DNA of 64,000 nucleotides from Allodiplogaster sudhausi (taxonomy: Eukaryota; Nematoda; Chromadorea; Rhabditida; Diplogasteridae), in assembly GCA_945643635.1 (NCBI GenBank), contig CALZFC010000056.1, forward strand, positions 1,447,501-1,511,500, read 5' to 3'. The notes below the pieces were generated by a model, which was not told the origin of the DNA, did not search any database, and was given only the letters and a program-made list of their open reading frames with translations. Both the position numbers and the translations under genes were made by a program. Positions 37,438 through 47,814 of the stretch are shown here, in pieces (the first letter of the stretch is position 1; every line of letters begins with the position of its first letter).

Positions 37438-38228
37438 CAGACAGACACAGACAGACAGACTGAAGAGATGAAGCAAACCAGAAATAGATTAGAAAACCGG
37501 GGTTATTATGAAGTGAATGTTGAAAGTTGTAGAGTTGGTAAACCTTTGTAGGTGCGCATGCGCATGTGAAAGACATAGGGAAGAGTAGCGAGGATAGAAA
37601 CAGTCCATAGAAGGAGAGTGATGCGGATTGCGTGTCGCTTGCGGAGGGGATGGCCTGAATCTATCGCGTCTTCCGTGCTTGGCTTCCCCAACCAACCGGG
37701 TGCAATGACAACTCGGAAGTATCTGTCAATGGCGATGGCACACAGGGAGAAGGTTCCGATGAACACTCCTATCCCTTGTATCGCTCCCACTATTCGACAC
37801 AGAAACAAACCGAAGAACCTCGAAACAACGAATCTTCGGTTTGCTACTTTCAGAGGGATCTTGCAACGCTACTTTCAGAGGGATCTTGCAACGTACCACT
37901 GCTTGTTGATGTGAGTGATGGGAGTGAGTGGAATGGAGAGGAGACAGAGGATGACATCACTGATCCCCAGATTGACAATGAAGATGTTCTGGACACTCTG
38001 CAGACTGCGATGTCGCAGAGTAGTCACCACGAGGACGATGTTCCCTTGCAACCACTCTCTGTTGGTATGATAAAAGATGAAAGAGTGAGAGGAACCAGCC
38101 AAGCCAAGAACGAAGACAAAAGAGTAGGCAATGCCGAAGAGAAAGGCAGTGGACGGGTGGTTCGAGGGATCAGGAAAGATATCCGAATAAGCACGGCAGA
38201 CGTGAGCGGATGATGAATTCGTCTCCAT
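36156..38228 (-). CDS. NPY/NPR-like peptide GPCR, complete, 7 exons
   Basis: Exons 38096-38228, 37897-38044, 37544-37818, 37231-37355, 36583-36657, 36410-36543, 36156-36306 sum to 1041 nt (346 aa) in phase. TM1 ends LGLAGNIVLVVTTLRHR, TM2 is NIFIVNLGISDVILCLLSIP, the TM3 region is WFFGLFLCRIVGAIQG then CAIAIDRYFRVV (DRY-type). The second extracellular loop has the disulfide Cys in GKFCTERWP, followed by TM5 VYTVFVLLIQFALPFTIIT. TM6 is RRVTVILASMVVLFG, and TM7 carries SNPVLYAF (NPxxY). WP-x-SKRVYTVFVLLIQ-type TM5 and the NPVLYAF end are typical of NPY/sNPF/NPR receptors. The ligand is not predicted. The intron between TM5 and TM6 starts with GCAAGT (GC-AG). A TTTAG acceptor lies just upstream of the ATG. 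Confidence 0.92.
36747..36880. repeat. CT-rich microsatellite in a GPCR intron
   Basis: CT repeats on the + strand (GA on the GPCR sense strand), an exception to the orientation trend. A GA run at 37405-37437 in another intron follows the trend. Confidence 0.88.
37843..37892. repeat. Perfect 25-bp tandem duplication in a GPCR intron
   Basis: GCTACTTTCAGAGGGATCTT plus GCAAC occurs twice in a row (37843-37867 and 37868-37892), ending 4 bp from the GTACGT donor of the 78-nt intron 37819-37896. Without it the intron would be 53 nt. Confidence 0.95.
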
Positions 38229-38590
38229 CCTCTCTCTCGCTCTAAACAATTACAAATATGATTAATCCAACTGCTCAATGTCGTTCTTGGAACAAAAGTA
38301 TTCGATAAGAATTAATCTGAAGGCGAGAAAAAGAGTTACACGGATGTTACAGTATAAGATATTAGGGCGAGGGAAAGAGGAAGAAGCAAAGGCAGTGCAG
38401 AGTGCAAATGATGAAAGACTGGATGCGGACAGCGGAAAGCTTGTCGAAGAGACTGAATATATCATTCCCTCAAAATGCTAAAGAAACTGCTTCAATAAGT
38501 TCTCTTTCATACCATTTACTTGTCTCTATATCTCTCTCAATCTCTAATTTCTCTCTCGCTTGCTTCTTCTTTCTGTCTCTCGCTGTCAAC

Positions 38591-38636
<46 letters not shown>

Positions 38637-38784
38637 GTCTTACCGAACATGACATGAATATGCCGCGTTTAGCCAGCCATGAAAAGCTCTCTGTGAGAGA
38701 GAGAACTATCTCATTTCTACTCGTATAAAGAAAGATAATTCATCATGTGGAGATGTACATTCCAGTTACTTCAGGGTAAATATA
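38229..38784. other. GPCR upstream region
   Basis: Only a (CT)n run at about 38598-38632 is notable. No exon recognised. Confidence 0.5.
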
Positions 38785-38990
38785 CAGTGCCGGTCAAAAT
38801 TCTATTAACTTTTGGTTTTTCGTGCATAATTTCTTTCAAAGTTAGTGAAAGTTGATGAAATTTTCAGGGTTACTTTACTTTATTTACGGCATGAATAAGT
38901 CAGCACGTAGTAAAAACAGTATAGCATGAATTATTATGAGAAGAATGGGAAGTGAATGCAAGATAACATAAGTAAAATAATATGGTATTA
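38785..38990 (+). mobile_element. Tc1-family transposon end (one TIR only)
   Basis: After a TA dinucleotide (38783-38784) comes CAGTGCCGGTCAAAATTCTA then TTAACTTTTGG. It is very close in form to the Tc1 terminus I remember (CAGTGCTGGCCAAAAAG...CCACTTTTGG), including the following TTTTT-GTG stretch. No transposase and no second TIR were seen in the window. The CR1-like element starts about 200 bp inside, so it may have inserted into or replaced the rest. Confidence 0.7.
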
Positions 38991-38991
38991 C

Positions 38992-41826
38992 CTAAGGGCG
39001 AGGGAGAATATTGGGGGAAGATAGCTGATTGGGGATGGAGCAAGTTCTAGCAATGGAGTTAAATAATTTAGCGGACCTGATAAAAAAGGAATGGAGGCGT
39101 ATGTTGGACCTAGACAAGGGATAAAACAAATGAAAGGATAAGCCACGAGTGCGAGAATTGCGAAGATGGAAGTGGTGAGGGGACCGGGAAGATATCTTAC
39201 GGTGGCCAAAAATGAGGCGACGGGTGAGCGTAAAGTCCTTATCCTCGCGCCGCGAACGGAGGGAGGGGAGGCCAAGCGATAGATTGCGTTCCTCGCTGGG
39301 AGGGAGGATTGAGGTTGAGGAATAAGAGAGACAGCGGCGATAAATAAGCCGAGTTACATAATTTTGGACCTTTTCAAGAGCGCGAATATCTTTGAGAAGG
39401 CGGGGGAATAGACGGAGGTGCAATTTTCGAGAACAGAGCGGATGTAAATGGTGTATGCTGAGATAAGAATATCCTTATTGCGAGTGCGAAGGGCCCGAAA
39501 GATGGGATATGCTTTAGAGAGAGCCTTATTGGCAATAAGAGAGCAGTGGGGAGAGAAAGTAAGCTTAGAGTCAATAAGAATGCCAAGATCGCGAATAGAG
39601 TCGACAACTGGGAGAGGACGTCCATCGAGGATGTAGGAAAGAGAAGGATCGGGCTTACCAATATGGAGAACAGCACATTTATCAACGGCAAGGGGGAGCT
39701 GCCAAGTTTTGGCCCAATTATCAACAGAATTAATTGCAAGTTGCAAAGGAGATCGGGAGTGTTTGTTACTAAAAGACTTAAAAATTTTCAAATCGTCAGC
39801 GAAACAACGAGCGATGCAGAGGTGTGGGGAAACAACTTGGGGAGATCAGCTGTATAGAGCGTGAACAAGAGGGGACCTATAACAGTTCCCTGGGGGATAC
39901 CGCTATGAACTGGTCGAGGAGAGGAGAGAGAACTTCCTACACGTACAACAAATGTTCGACCGGAAAGAAATTCAGAAATCCAACTAACTACTTTGGAGGG
40001 AAGGGAAAAGTGTTTAAGTTTGTGAATAAGCTTTGGGTGGCTAACACGGTCAAAAGCCTTAGAATGATCGAAATAGACTACATCAGTGGATAAGCCATTG
40101 TGGAGGGAACTGGTCCAATGCTCAAGACAATCAAGAAGTTGAAATTCAATGGATCGGCGACGGCGAAAGCCATATTGCTCATCGGGGATGAGGTTGGACT
40201 CCTCACACCAGTTTAAGAGCTTACGACAAAGAAGCTTCTCAAATAAACGGGAGAACATGCATGTAATCGAAATGGGACGATAGTTGGAGGGATCGAAGAA
40301 GGGGGGTTTCTTTTTGATAGGAACAATGACAGAGCGTTTCCAAATAGACGGGATAGTACCAGTATTGTAAGAATAATTAAAAATATATTCTAAGGATTCG
40401 CTGATTGGAATACCTATTCTCTTAATGAAACTTATATTAAAGTTATCAGGGGTTCTGGAGTTTGAATTCGGCCAGGATTCTATAAGACGGAGTATATCAT
40501 GCCTAGCAAATACAAGCAGGAAAGATGGAGAATGGGAAGGAGGGGGAGTGGTGATAGTGGGGAGGATGCCGTCGTCGGCGGTAAAGGATTGTGCAAAAGT
40601 TGAAGCTAAAAGCTCGGCCTTGTCGGTGTCAGAGAAACAGTCTGGAAGAGGGGGACGAGCAAGGGTATCAACCCCACGCGGTTTAACTGATGTGCGATTT
40701 CTAATAAAGCGATAAAAAAGGGACATGTTCTTAGAAAGGATAATGTGTTTCTCAACATTACGGGAATACTTATCTACAGCCTTGATGTAAAGGGAGTTTG
40801 CCATAGAAAAATCGTCCTTAGTCTTCTGGGAGGGTTTTGAAACTGATAGTTGCCATAGGGAGAAACGTTTAATTTGGAGTCGTAAAATATGATCTGGGAG
40901 GCGAGAGCCATGGGGGCTGACACGCTTATACGGTACAAAAAGAGAATCAGCAATGTGAATGGCAGAGGAGAGTTGGTGGTACATGGATTCAACATCTGTG
41001 GTGGTGAAATGAGGGGAAGGGAAGCCTATATCAAGAAGAAATCTGTTGGCGGAAACATAATCAGCATTAGAATAATCTTTAATATAAGTAAAAGTGGGGC
41101 GAGCACAGGAAAGAGAAATATCAGCGTTAATAGCGGAGTGGTCAGAAGAGGAGAAAGGAGGGGAGACGCTCGTGTTGGTAACAAGACCGGGGTGTTGCAT
41201 AGTAAAAGATCTAAAAAGTGGTTGTTGCAAGTAGGTGCTGGGGTAAGCTGGACGAGTTGACAGGAGAGGGTGAAGTCGTAGAAGAGTTTGGACTGAGAAG
41301 AAATGGTTGGAAGGAGTGAAGAATTCCAAGAAAGATCAGGGAAATTAAAATCACCGGAGATGATGGATGGGTGAAGACATGTAGAGAGATCGCGAAGATT
41401 CTTAATGAGATCGGAATTAGGCCCGGCTAGACATGAGGGTGCGCGGTAAACTACAATAATGCGAATTGTGTGGGTATCAATAGAAAGATCTGCAGCTATC
41501 AGCTCGAAAGAATCTTTGATGGAAAGAGAAGATACAACCTTGGAAGATAAGGTGGAGTGGATAAGAATGGCAACGCCGCCTCCTTTTCTGCGAACTCTAT
41601 CTTGGCGGAGAACTATGTAGGAAGGATTTCCAGAAAGAAGAAAACTATCAGGCACTTTGGAGGAAAGCCAGGTCTCGGTAATGCAGATAATGGAAAAGGA
41701 GTTGGACAAAGCGATAGAAAGTTCCGCAGTCTTATTAAGAATTGAGCGGGAGTTGAAAGAATAAAGGGAGAGCAGAGAAGCAGCGGTTGAAGAGGAAATA
41801 GGATGCCTGCGAGAGAGATCATTCAA
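38992..41826 (-). pseudogene. CR1-like ORF2 (APE endonuclease plus reverse transcriptase), frameshifted
   Basis: Endonuclease signatures: SRSILNK, CITETWLS, GGGVAILI, SGDFNFPDLSW, SSDHSAI. Reverse transcriptase signatures: NYRPIS, QYGFRRR, YFDHSKAFD, GIPQGTVIGPLLF, CFADDLKIF. The C-terminus has RDLGILIDSKLTFSPHC and ALEKVQNYVTRLIYRR, typical of CR1/Jockey-type ORF2. The frame changes at least three times: in the endonuclease C-terminus (about 41115-41135), just before FADD (about 39800-39815), and near KDI-ALEKVQ (about 39365-39385). The copy is therefore very unlikely to be active. In life this protein nicks target DNA and primes reverse transcription of its own RNA. Confidence 0.92.
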
Positions 41827-42840
41827 TAATGGAAGAGCGGCTGGGGTTGGGGGAAAGGAGAGTAAAGAGGGGTAAAGCGGTTGTAGTGGGAGAAGTTTGG
41901 AGTAATAGGATGAGGAGGGAGAGGGTAGCGGTGGGAATGTTGGTAGGGGGTGAAGGTGTGAGATTGGGAGAGAGGGAGACGAAGAGAGGTGCGAGCGTGA
42001 GAGAAACGGCGGCGTGAGGAGAGGAAAGGCTGAGAGAGAGGGAGGGGAATAGTGTTGGTGGCGGTGGGAGGAGGATGGGTGGCGACGGCGGGCTTGGCAG
42101 CGGGGCGCTGGTCAGGAGGGGTGAAGTAGGGTGAGATATCGGGGTTGATACGGGGAGTGGGAACGAGGCCACGCTGGGCAAAAGTGAGGGAAGGGCGAAG
42201 GTGGCACTGGTAGAAGTCAGTGGTGCGCCTGAGGCGGGATGACTTGCGGATGGCCTCTTGCTGAAGAACAGAGGTGGGCATAACAACCTTGACAATTGAG
42301 TAGTTGCTGCGAGAGCCGAGAATATAGGCGGAAACAGGGACGGCAGAAACGCCAATAGAATCGAGGAGGCGAATAGTGGCATCAATAACCCAAATAGCAC
42401 GAGAAGAGGGAGAGCCATGAGGAATAGTCAATCCAGTCAGGACAAAGGAGCGTCTGCGCTCAGAACGATCAGCAACTTCATCAGGGGTCTCAGCATTAAA
42501 GTTCCAATCGGTTTGAGCCGAAGGGATGGAGGGGGCAGGGTGGGTGGTAGGGGAATTCATGGAACAGTCAGGGTCACGAAGGGGAACGAGAGAGGAGGAG
42601 GCTTCGAGGGAGGCAAGCCTGGCATCCTTGGAGGCGAGCTCGATGGTGAGGGCATCGATCTGCTGCTGCTGCTGGCTGACCGTGACATAGAGAGCGTTGA
42701 GCTTTTCCACGAGAAAGTTAATCTTGGCGCCGATGAGCTGGTCGGCGTCGTCGGCCTCAGAAGAGGAAGGCGAGCCGAGGGCGTGGCGTTTGCGAGTCTG
42801 GAAGAGAGAGGCGAACGAGCCAAGGGGCGAGACAGCTTGG
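41823..42840 (-). pseudogene. CR1-like ORF1 (nucleic-acid chaperone type)
   Basis: The frame is open from about 42840 to TGA at 41825. It holds a predicted coiled coil (VEKLNALYVTVSQQQQQIDA), a central RRM-like region (RSFVLTGLTI, YSIVKVVMPTS, FYQCHLRPSLTFAQRG) and a Pro/Ser/Thr-rich tail. No in-frame ATG exists near the 5' end (a TAA lies at about 42850). ORF2 overlaps its end by a few bases in another frame. Confidence 0.75.
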
Positions 42841-42850
42841 TTGCTTCTTT

Positions 42851-44773
42851 ATGCTGTCAGATTATTAGTACCAGAATATTGGTTTCATAGATCGATTACA
42901 AGGCGAGAAAAAATCAATAAGTCAATATCACCCGGGTGCACATTTAGGCGTACCGAACAAAATGGGTTGTTTCTTTGATATTCGGGTAGTTTTCATTGGA
43001 TACATGATTTTTCTGTATTCTAGAGCATCTCTGCAATAAAGTTTTGATCTAATCGCTTTTTATTCACATGTTTTTACATGTTGCCTACCCCCGTTCACGA
43101 TCCATGCACTCGGACTGAGATGCAAACGGTTCAGGAGGATAAAATCGACCATTTACTAATATACCACTCTCAACAATGATTTTAATATATTTGCAGGTCA
43201 TCACTGAACTAATTCAGATGGTGATTTGAGCAGTTAAAATTAGGTGCTAACTATCTGTGCACACTCTGAACACCGCGGTCAACTTTGGTCCTCAGCCCAG
43301 ACGCACTTATAGTGATGCTGTGCAGGGGTCCGTGTTCCAAAAGCGGTTTTCCCAATCTCAAATGATAGATCATAGGCTTGTATACCTTCAGAAGCCCTAT
43401 TTCATCCCTGTGTTCATGAACCCACAAGATACAGTAGATCGTTTGAATGTACCCGTGGCATAGAGTAGTACGTTGACCTACAAGGCAAGAAAGTAATCCC
43501 GAAAAACATAACGGCGAATCAAAAATCACATTAATCGGTACAGACGAGTGTTCAGCAAGCGCCTAAATCACTATTAGATAATTTAATGTTGTGATTGATC
43601 TAGAACCACACGTTGTCAAATACACCGCACTACTATGCCATGGGTACATTAAGAGAGCCTCTCTGTAAGACTCAAGGAGGCTTGTATAGGCGCCTGCCCG
43701 GAGGAATTTTTGTTTAGCTTAGTGTTGTAAACTTTATGAGGGATATATCTAGTGTTCATAACGAAGTCTAGGCGGTCAGAAAGTTTAGAAAATTTTTTTC
43801 ACTTAGATATAAGTCGTAATGTTCATAAACTTTGGATGACCATATCTAACGTTATACTTAATATTTCTCGAAACTCTTTTTAATGCTAGATTCCTTGTTC
43901 AAAACTACACAAAAAAGTCCGTGGAGACGATTTTCTAAAAATAGAATTTATATGACTTTTGACCAATTTAATTTTTTTTATGTCGTTTTCAGGCAATAAC
44001 TTTTGTTTTTACTATTACTTTCCAAAACTGAATCTTCCACGTGAAAGAGGAGCGAAAACTACATATGATATGTTTCTACGACGAAAAATCTCGGACACTT
44101 TTTTTTGGGTATCTGCATTTGAATAAGCGTTCCTAAGCCAATTTCGGCTTTGGCTGCAAATAATAATTTCTTTCAAACTTCATCAATTGTAAAATAGAAT
44201 GTTCCATTCGATGTAATTTTTCATGCTCTTTCAAATGGTATATACTTTGTTTGCAAAATAAATTAGTCTAAAGGCCTAAAATTGACTTTTTGTGTTTTTG
44301 GCCAATTTCTGGTATTAAAATACTCATTCTTTGGACCATGAATACGTCATGTAGACCGATTTTCCACATAATATTTATTCTACAAGAAAGAGCATTTAAA
44401 ACTGAGTCGGATACAGCTTTATAATCAAAATCTGAGGATACTTTTTTTGGGAATATCTATTTGAATGCAGACTGTTGAAGGCGTTATTGCTGAATATTTT
44501 TTAGCAAATATTTAAAATTTGTTCTTTTGAAACATCTAGCACCCAATAATGGGTATTCCAGAATTGTTCAAAGTTCTTTTATGATATACCACTCAAAAGT
44601 ACTCAAAAAGTCAAGAAATTTCATTTTTACGAGAATTGCTGGTGAAATAAACGTATGAAAACCTATTCGGAGCCAACTATCAGGCCATTTTTGAGCCGCA
44701 GTGCCAAAACGGTCATAACCGTTTGAAAGAGCAGTGACTTTTGCATAATATATCCACCGATGAAAGAGCAATA
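42851..44773. other. AT-rich non-coding region, probably transposon remains
   Basis: No exon recognised. A 20-bp inverted repeat (AATGTACCCGTGGCATAGAG at 43446 and its near complement at 43631-43650) bounds about 205 bp and may be another short inverted-repeat element. Confidence 0.4.
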
Positions 44774-45203
44774 CCAGTTCATGTTTCAGAAATCTTGAAA
44801 TTTCGAAAAAAATCGACGACAGGATTCGACTATTTTGAGCTGTTCTGAGATAAATGGTATAAATGGAACTTATGTTTGGAAAACTGTGCCATAAGGTTTT
44901 TTGAGACGAGAAACATAAATTTGACGTTCATTTTCTACTTTTGAGTGCCATCCATGGTACTTTTGGGAAAAGAATGAAATATAATATGCAGAAAAATTTC
45001 ATTTCGATCAAGCGTACCATGGATGGTACTCAAAAGTAGAAAATGAACGTCAAATTTATGTTTCTCGTCTCAAAAAACCTTATGGCACAGTTTTCCAAAC
45101 ATAAGTTCCATTTATACCATTTATCTCAGAACAGCTCAAAATAGTCGAATCCTGTCGTCGATTTTTTTTTTCGAAATTTCAAAATTTCTGAAACATGAAC
45201 TGG
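44774..45203. repeat. Long near-perfect palindrome (187/191-bp arms)
   Basis: The left arm 44774-44960 starts CCAGTTCATGTTTCAGAAAT. The right arm 45013-45203 is its reverse complement with a few differences. The spacer is 52 bp. No coding frame. It could fold into one large hairpin, so a foldback or MITE-type element is plausible. Confidence 0.93.
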
Positions 45204-45434
45204 AACCTTTGCAGTCCATACTGGATCTCTATTTTATATGAAGTGGCTTAATTTTTTCACATCATTGAAAGTCGTTGCTGATTTATTCAACTCGATAATT
45301 TTTTTAGCTGTTCTGTCTCTGCCACAGCATATTTTCGTTTTAAATATAAAAGAAGAATTTTCATAAATCATCCCCTTTTACGCTGAAATTAAATTGTATC
45401 AGATTATCGAACTGATGAAACTTGTTAGGGAATC

Positions 45435-45507
45435 ACTTCCCAGCGGATTCGAACCCGCGACATCTAGCTATAGAGTCGTAGACTCTATACCACTGAGCTA
45501 TGGGGGC
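45435..45507 (-). tRNA. tRNA-like sequence, probably a pseudogene
   Basis: The sense strand reads GCCCCCATAGCTCAGTGGTA (acceptor strand, A box) and later GGGTTCGAATCC (B box), 73 nt overall. The 3' side of the T stem lacks one base and the acceptor stem pairs only over TGGG/CCCA. The anticodon arm is replaced by a perfect palindrome TATAGAGTC-TAC-GACTCTATA, so no anticodon can be assigned safely. Confidence 0.5.
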
Positions 45508-45762
45508 ATGCTGGAAGGAGTGGCAATTGCCAATGTAGTGATAGGGCCCTTCAAGCGAGGAGGAGCGACTCGCCGCGGGTTGGATGCTCCTTACAAACTG
45601 GTGATAAGGGATGAAGTTAGGAGAGTTAGGATATGATAAAGAACAGAAAGAAGCAGAGCGAGAGGAAGCGGGGAAAGGGATAAAGAGAGACGGAAAGAAA
45701 GAAGTAAGAGAAGAGAAAAAATGGGCACCTCTGGAACGAAGAATTCATATCAATCTCACCAC

Positions 45763-45765
<3 letters not shown>

Positions 45766-45793
<28 letters not shown>

Positions 45794-45797
45794 TATT
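45766..45797. repeat. (ATT)n microsatellite
   Basis: About ten TTA/ATT units. Confidence 0.95.
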
Positions 45798-45876
45798 TAT
45801 CATAAATTTCGTTGCTCCTTCTCCCTTTCGTTTCAATAGCTTTCTTCTATCTTGCCTTTTGTTCTGTTGTTTGTTG

Positions 45877-45908
<32 letters not shown>

Positions 45909-46403
45909 CCTTTTTCATTACCCTTTCATTCTCTTTCATCGGAACGCTACGTACTTCTACAATGTGGTGCCATTCACTACCACTTGAACTGTATAAGCTC
46001 ATGAGCACTCCCTCCACCTCTCTCTCTCTCTCCCTCCCTCCTTCTCTGTCACTCTCTCTCTCGCTCGTCTCGCTCTATCTGCCTCTCTATCTCTACATCC
46101 CTCTATGTCTTTTAAAACCTCTTTCTCTCTCTTTACATAACTCATTCTCTCTGTCCCTTCTCTCTATTTCTCTCTCTCTCTCTCTATCTCTATCTCTCTC
46201 TATATCTCTCTCTCTTGCTAGTCTTAGCTTCTTTTTCTAGCTTCTAATTCCCTCCTGTCGTCTACGACTCCTCCACACTTGCTAATTGGCAAGAAAGAGC
46301 CGAATTGTTAACGTGTGAGTCCCGGAAATGTTGCATAAATTGTCCTTGCATCTACTGAACGAGCCCGCTCCTTCATCTTTCCCGTTAAGTGTTCACCCAT
46401 TCC

Positions 46404-46409
46404 TCTCTC

Positions 46410-46458
<49 letters not shown>

Positions 46459-46472
46459 CTCTCTCTCTCATT
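46404..46472. repeat. (CT)n microsatellite
   Basis: Nearly uninterrupted CT repeat with a single CCC and one CG interruption. Confidence 0.92.
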
Positions 46473-47778
46473 TCGCCTGCTATCTTTTATCTTTTATCTC
46501 GTCTTCCTTGCACTCTCTCTCTCTCTTTCATCTTTTATCTCCTTTTCTCTTCCATATTCTCCTCTCTTTGCTGCACTTCATTCTTCAACCCAGACTGTCT
46601 CTCTCGATCTTTGCTGTTCAAGCTGCGTGGTCGCATCAGAGTCGAGAGAGTGAGAGTCGAGAGAGTGAGAGTCGGGAGAGAGTAAGAGAGAAAGACAGAG
46701 ATAGAGAGAAACAAAGAGAATGTGAGAGAAAATTAATCGTCGCTCTCCTCACCAGTTCCAAATTTCGTTTAGCGTTCCACCTGCTTTTGGTCTCTCCCTC
46801 ATCTTCAATTCTATTTATCACACCCTCTCTTCTCTTTTTTTATCCTTTCCGCAATTTTTTATGTCTTCTTTTTTCGATAATTTCAATTATCAAAGCTTTG
46901 AAGTTCTTTTCCATTTAGGATATAGCATGCATGCAAGGAAAGTGCACAGATGCAGCCAAATTCATATACATACATATGTAGGAATGTATGTACATATTCT
47001 GTAAAATATTAACACTTCATTTCTAAAAAAATTTCAGCAGAAGGTGTCTGAACACGATTCAGGATATTACTACGTAGATGCGCAAAGATATCTTCAAGGA
47101 TGCATTCTTGTCGATCTCCTCGCCCTATCCCCTCTCCTAACTTCCTTCTTTATCTCGTCAAATGTTTCAAAGCATATTTGTGAGAGTGTTTTTGCAAGTC
47201 CCCATAACTCCGTTCCACTGCCGACGATGAGTTTTCCTTCTCGCGCAGCAAACACTCCAGCAAAAAGCCACTTTGTACCTGGTGATGCAGAGATGCCAGA
47301 TCGGCAGTGCAGATTACAGATTGGAGATAGCAATCGCCTAGGTCAAGAAACTCTTGACGACTTGCCATTCCATTTTCTTTAACGGCATTAGTAGAAGACT
47401 GAGCATTACAAGAGGAAAGGGGAAGGGGCCGTACATGAACTTCTTGGTTGCCCATTCCCAATCATGCAAGTGAGAAGCATGAATTGGGGGCAGGGAAGGG
47501 AGCTTCTACCAGGTGGTCAATGGCAGGACAGAACTTGCTAAACCACCGCATGGCTCCCCTCACCTCTCGTGAGTCTCCCTTCCTCTGCCCCCTTCAACTA
47601 TCACCTACATAGTCACCTCCACTCCCCTTTCCTAGTATCATTGTCCCTGCCAACCATTCCTGTCACTCTCTCTCCTCTCCCTTTCGGCTAACTTGATCAC
47701 TGATTTCCTTATCTTTATCTCATGTTATATACGCTCGCTTTCCCTCCTCTCTCTTCGCTCCCTTTCCCTCTCTCTCTC

Positions 47779-47814
<36 letters not shown>

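Larger units (their letters stand above)
38992..42850 (-). mobile_element. CR1-like non-LTR retrotransposon, decayed
   Basis: An ORF1-like frame is followed by an endonuclease-reverse transcriptase frame, both on the minus strand with no LTRs. The 3' boundary lies somewhere below 38992 and could not be fixed; no A-tail or target-site duplication is obvious. The 5' end is near 42850, where ORF1 lacks a start codon, so 5' truncation is likely. Confidence 0.9.

Noticed and set aside
45435..45507. Functional tRNA gene
   Set aside because: The T and acceptor stems do not pair properly and the anticodon arm is a palindrome, so it is listed only as tRNA-like.
47040..47470. Exons on either strand near 47.1-47.4 kb
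   Set aside because: Both strands are open with plausible residues and splice-like borders; nothing decides between them and no family is recognised.
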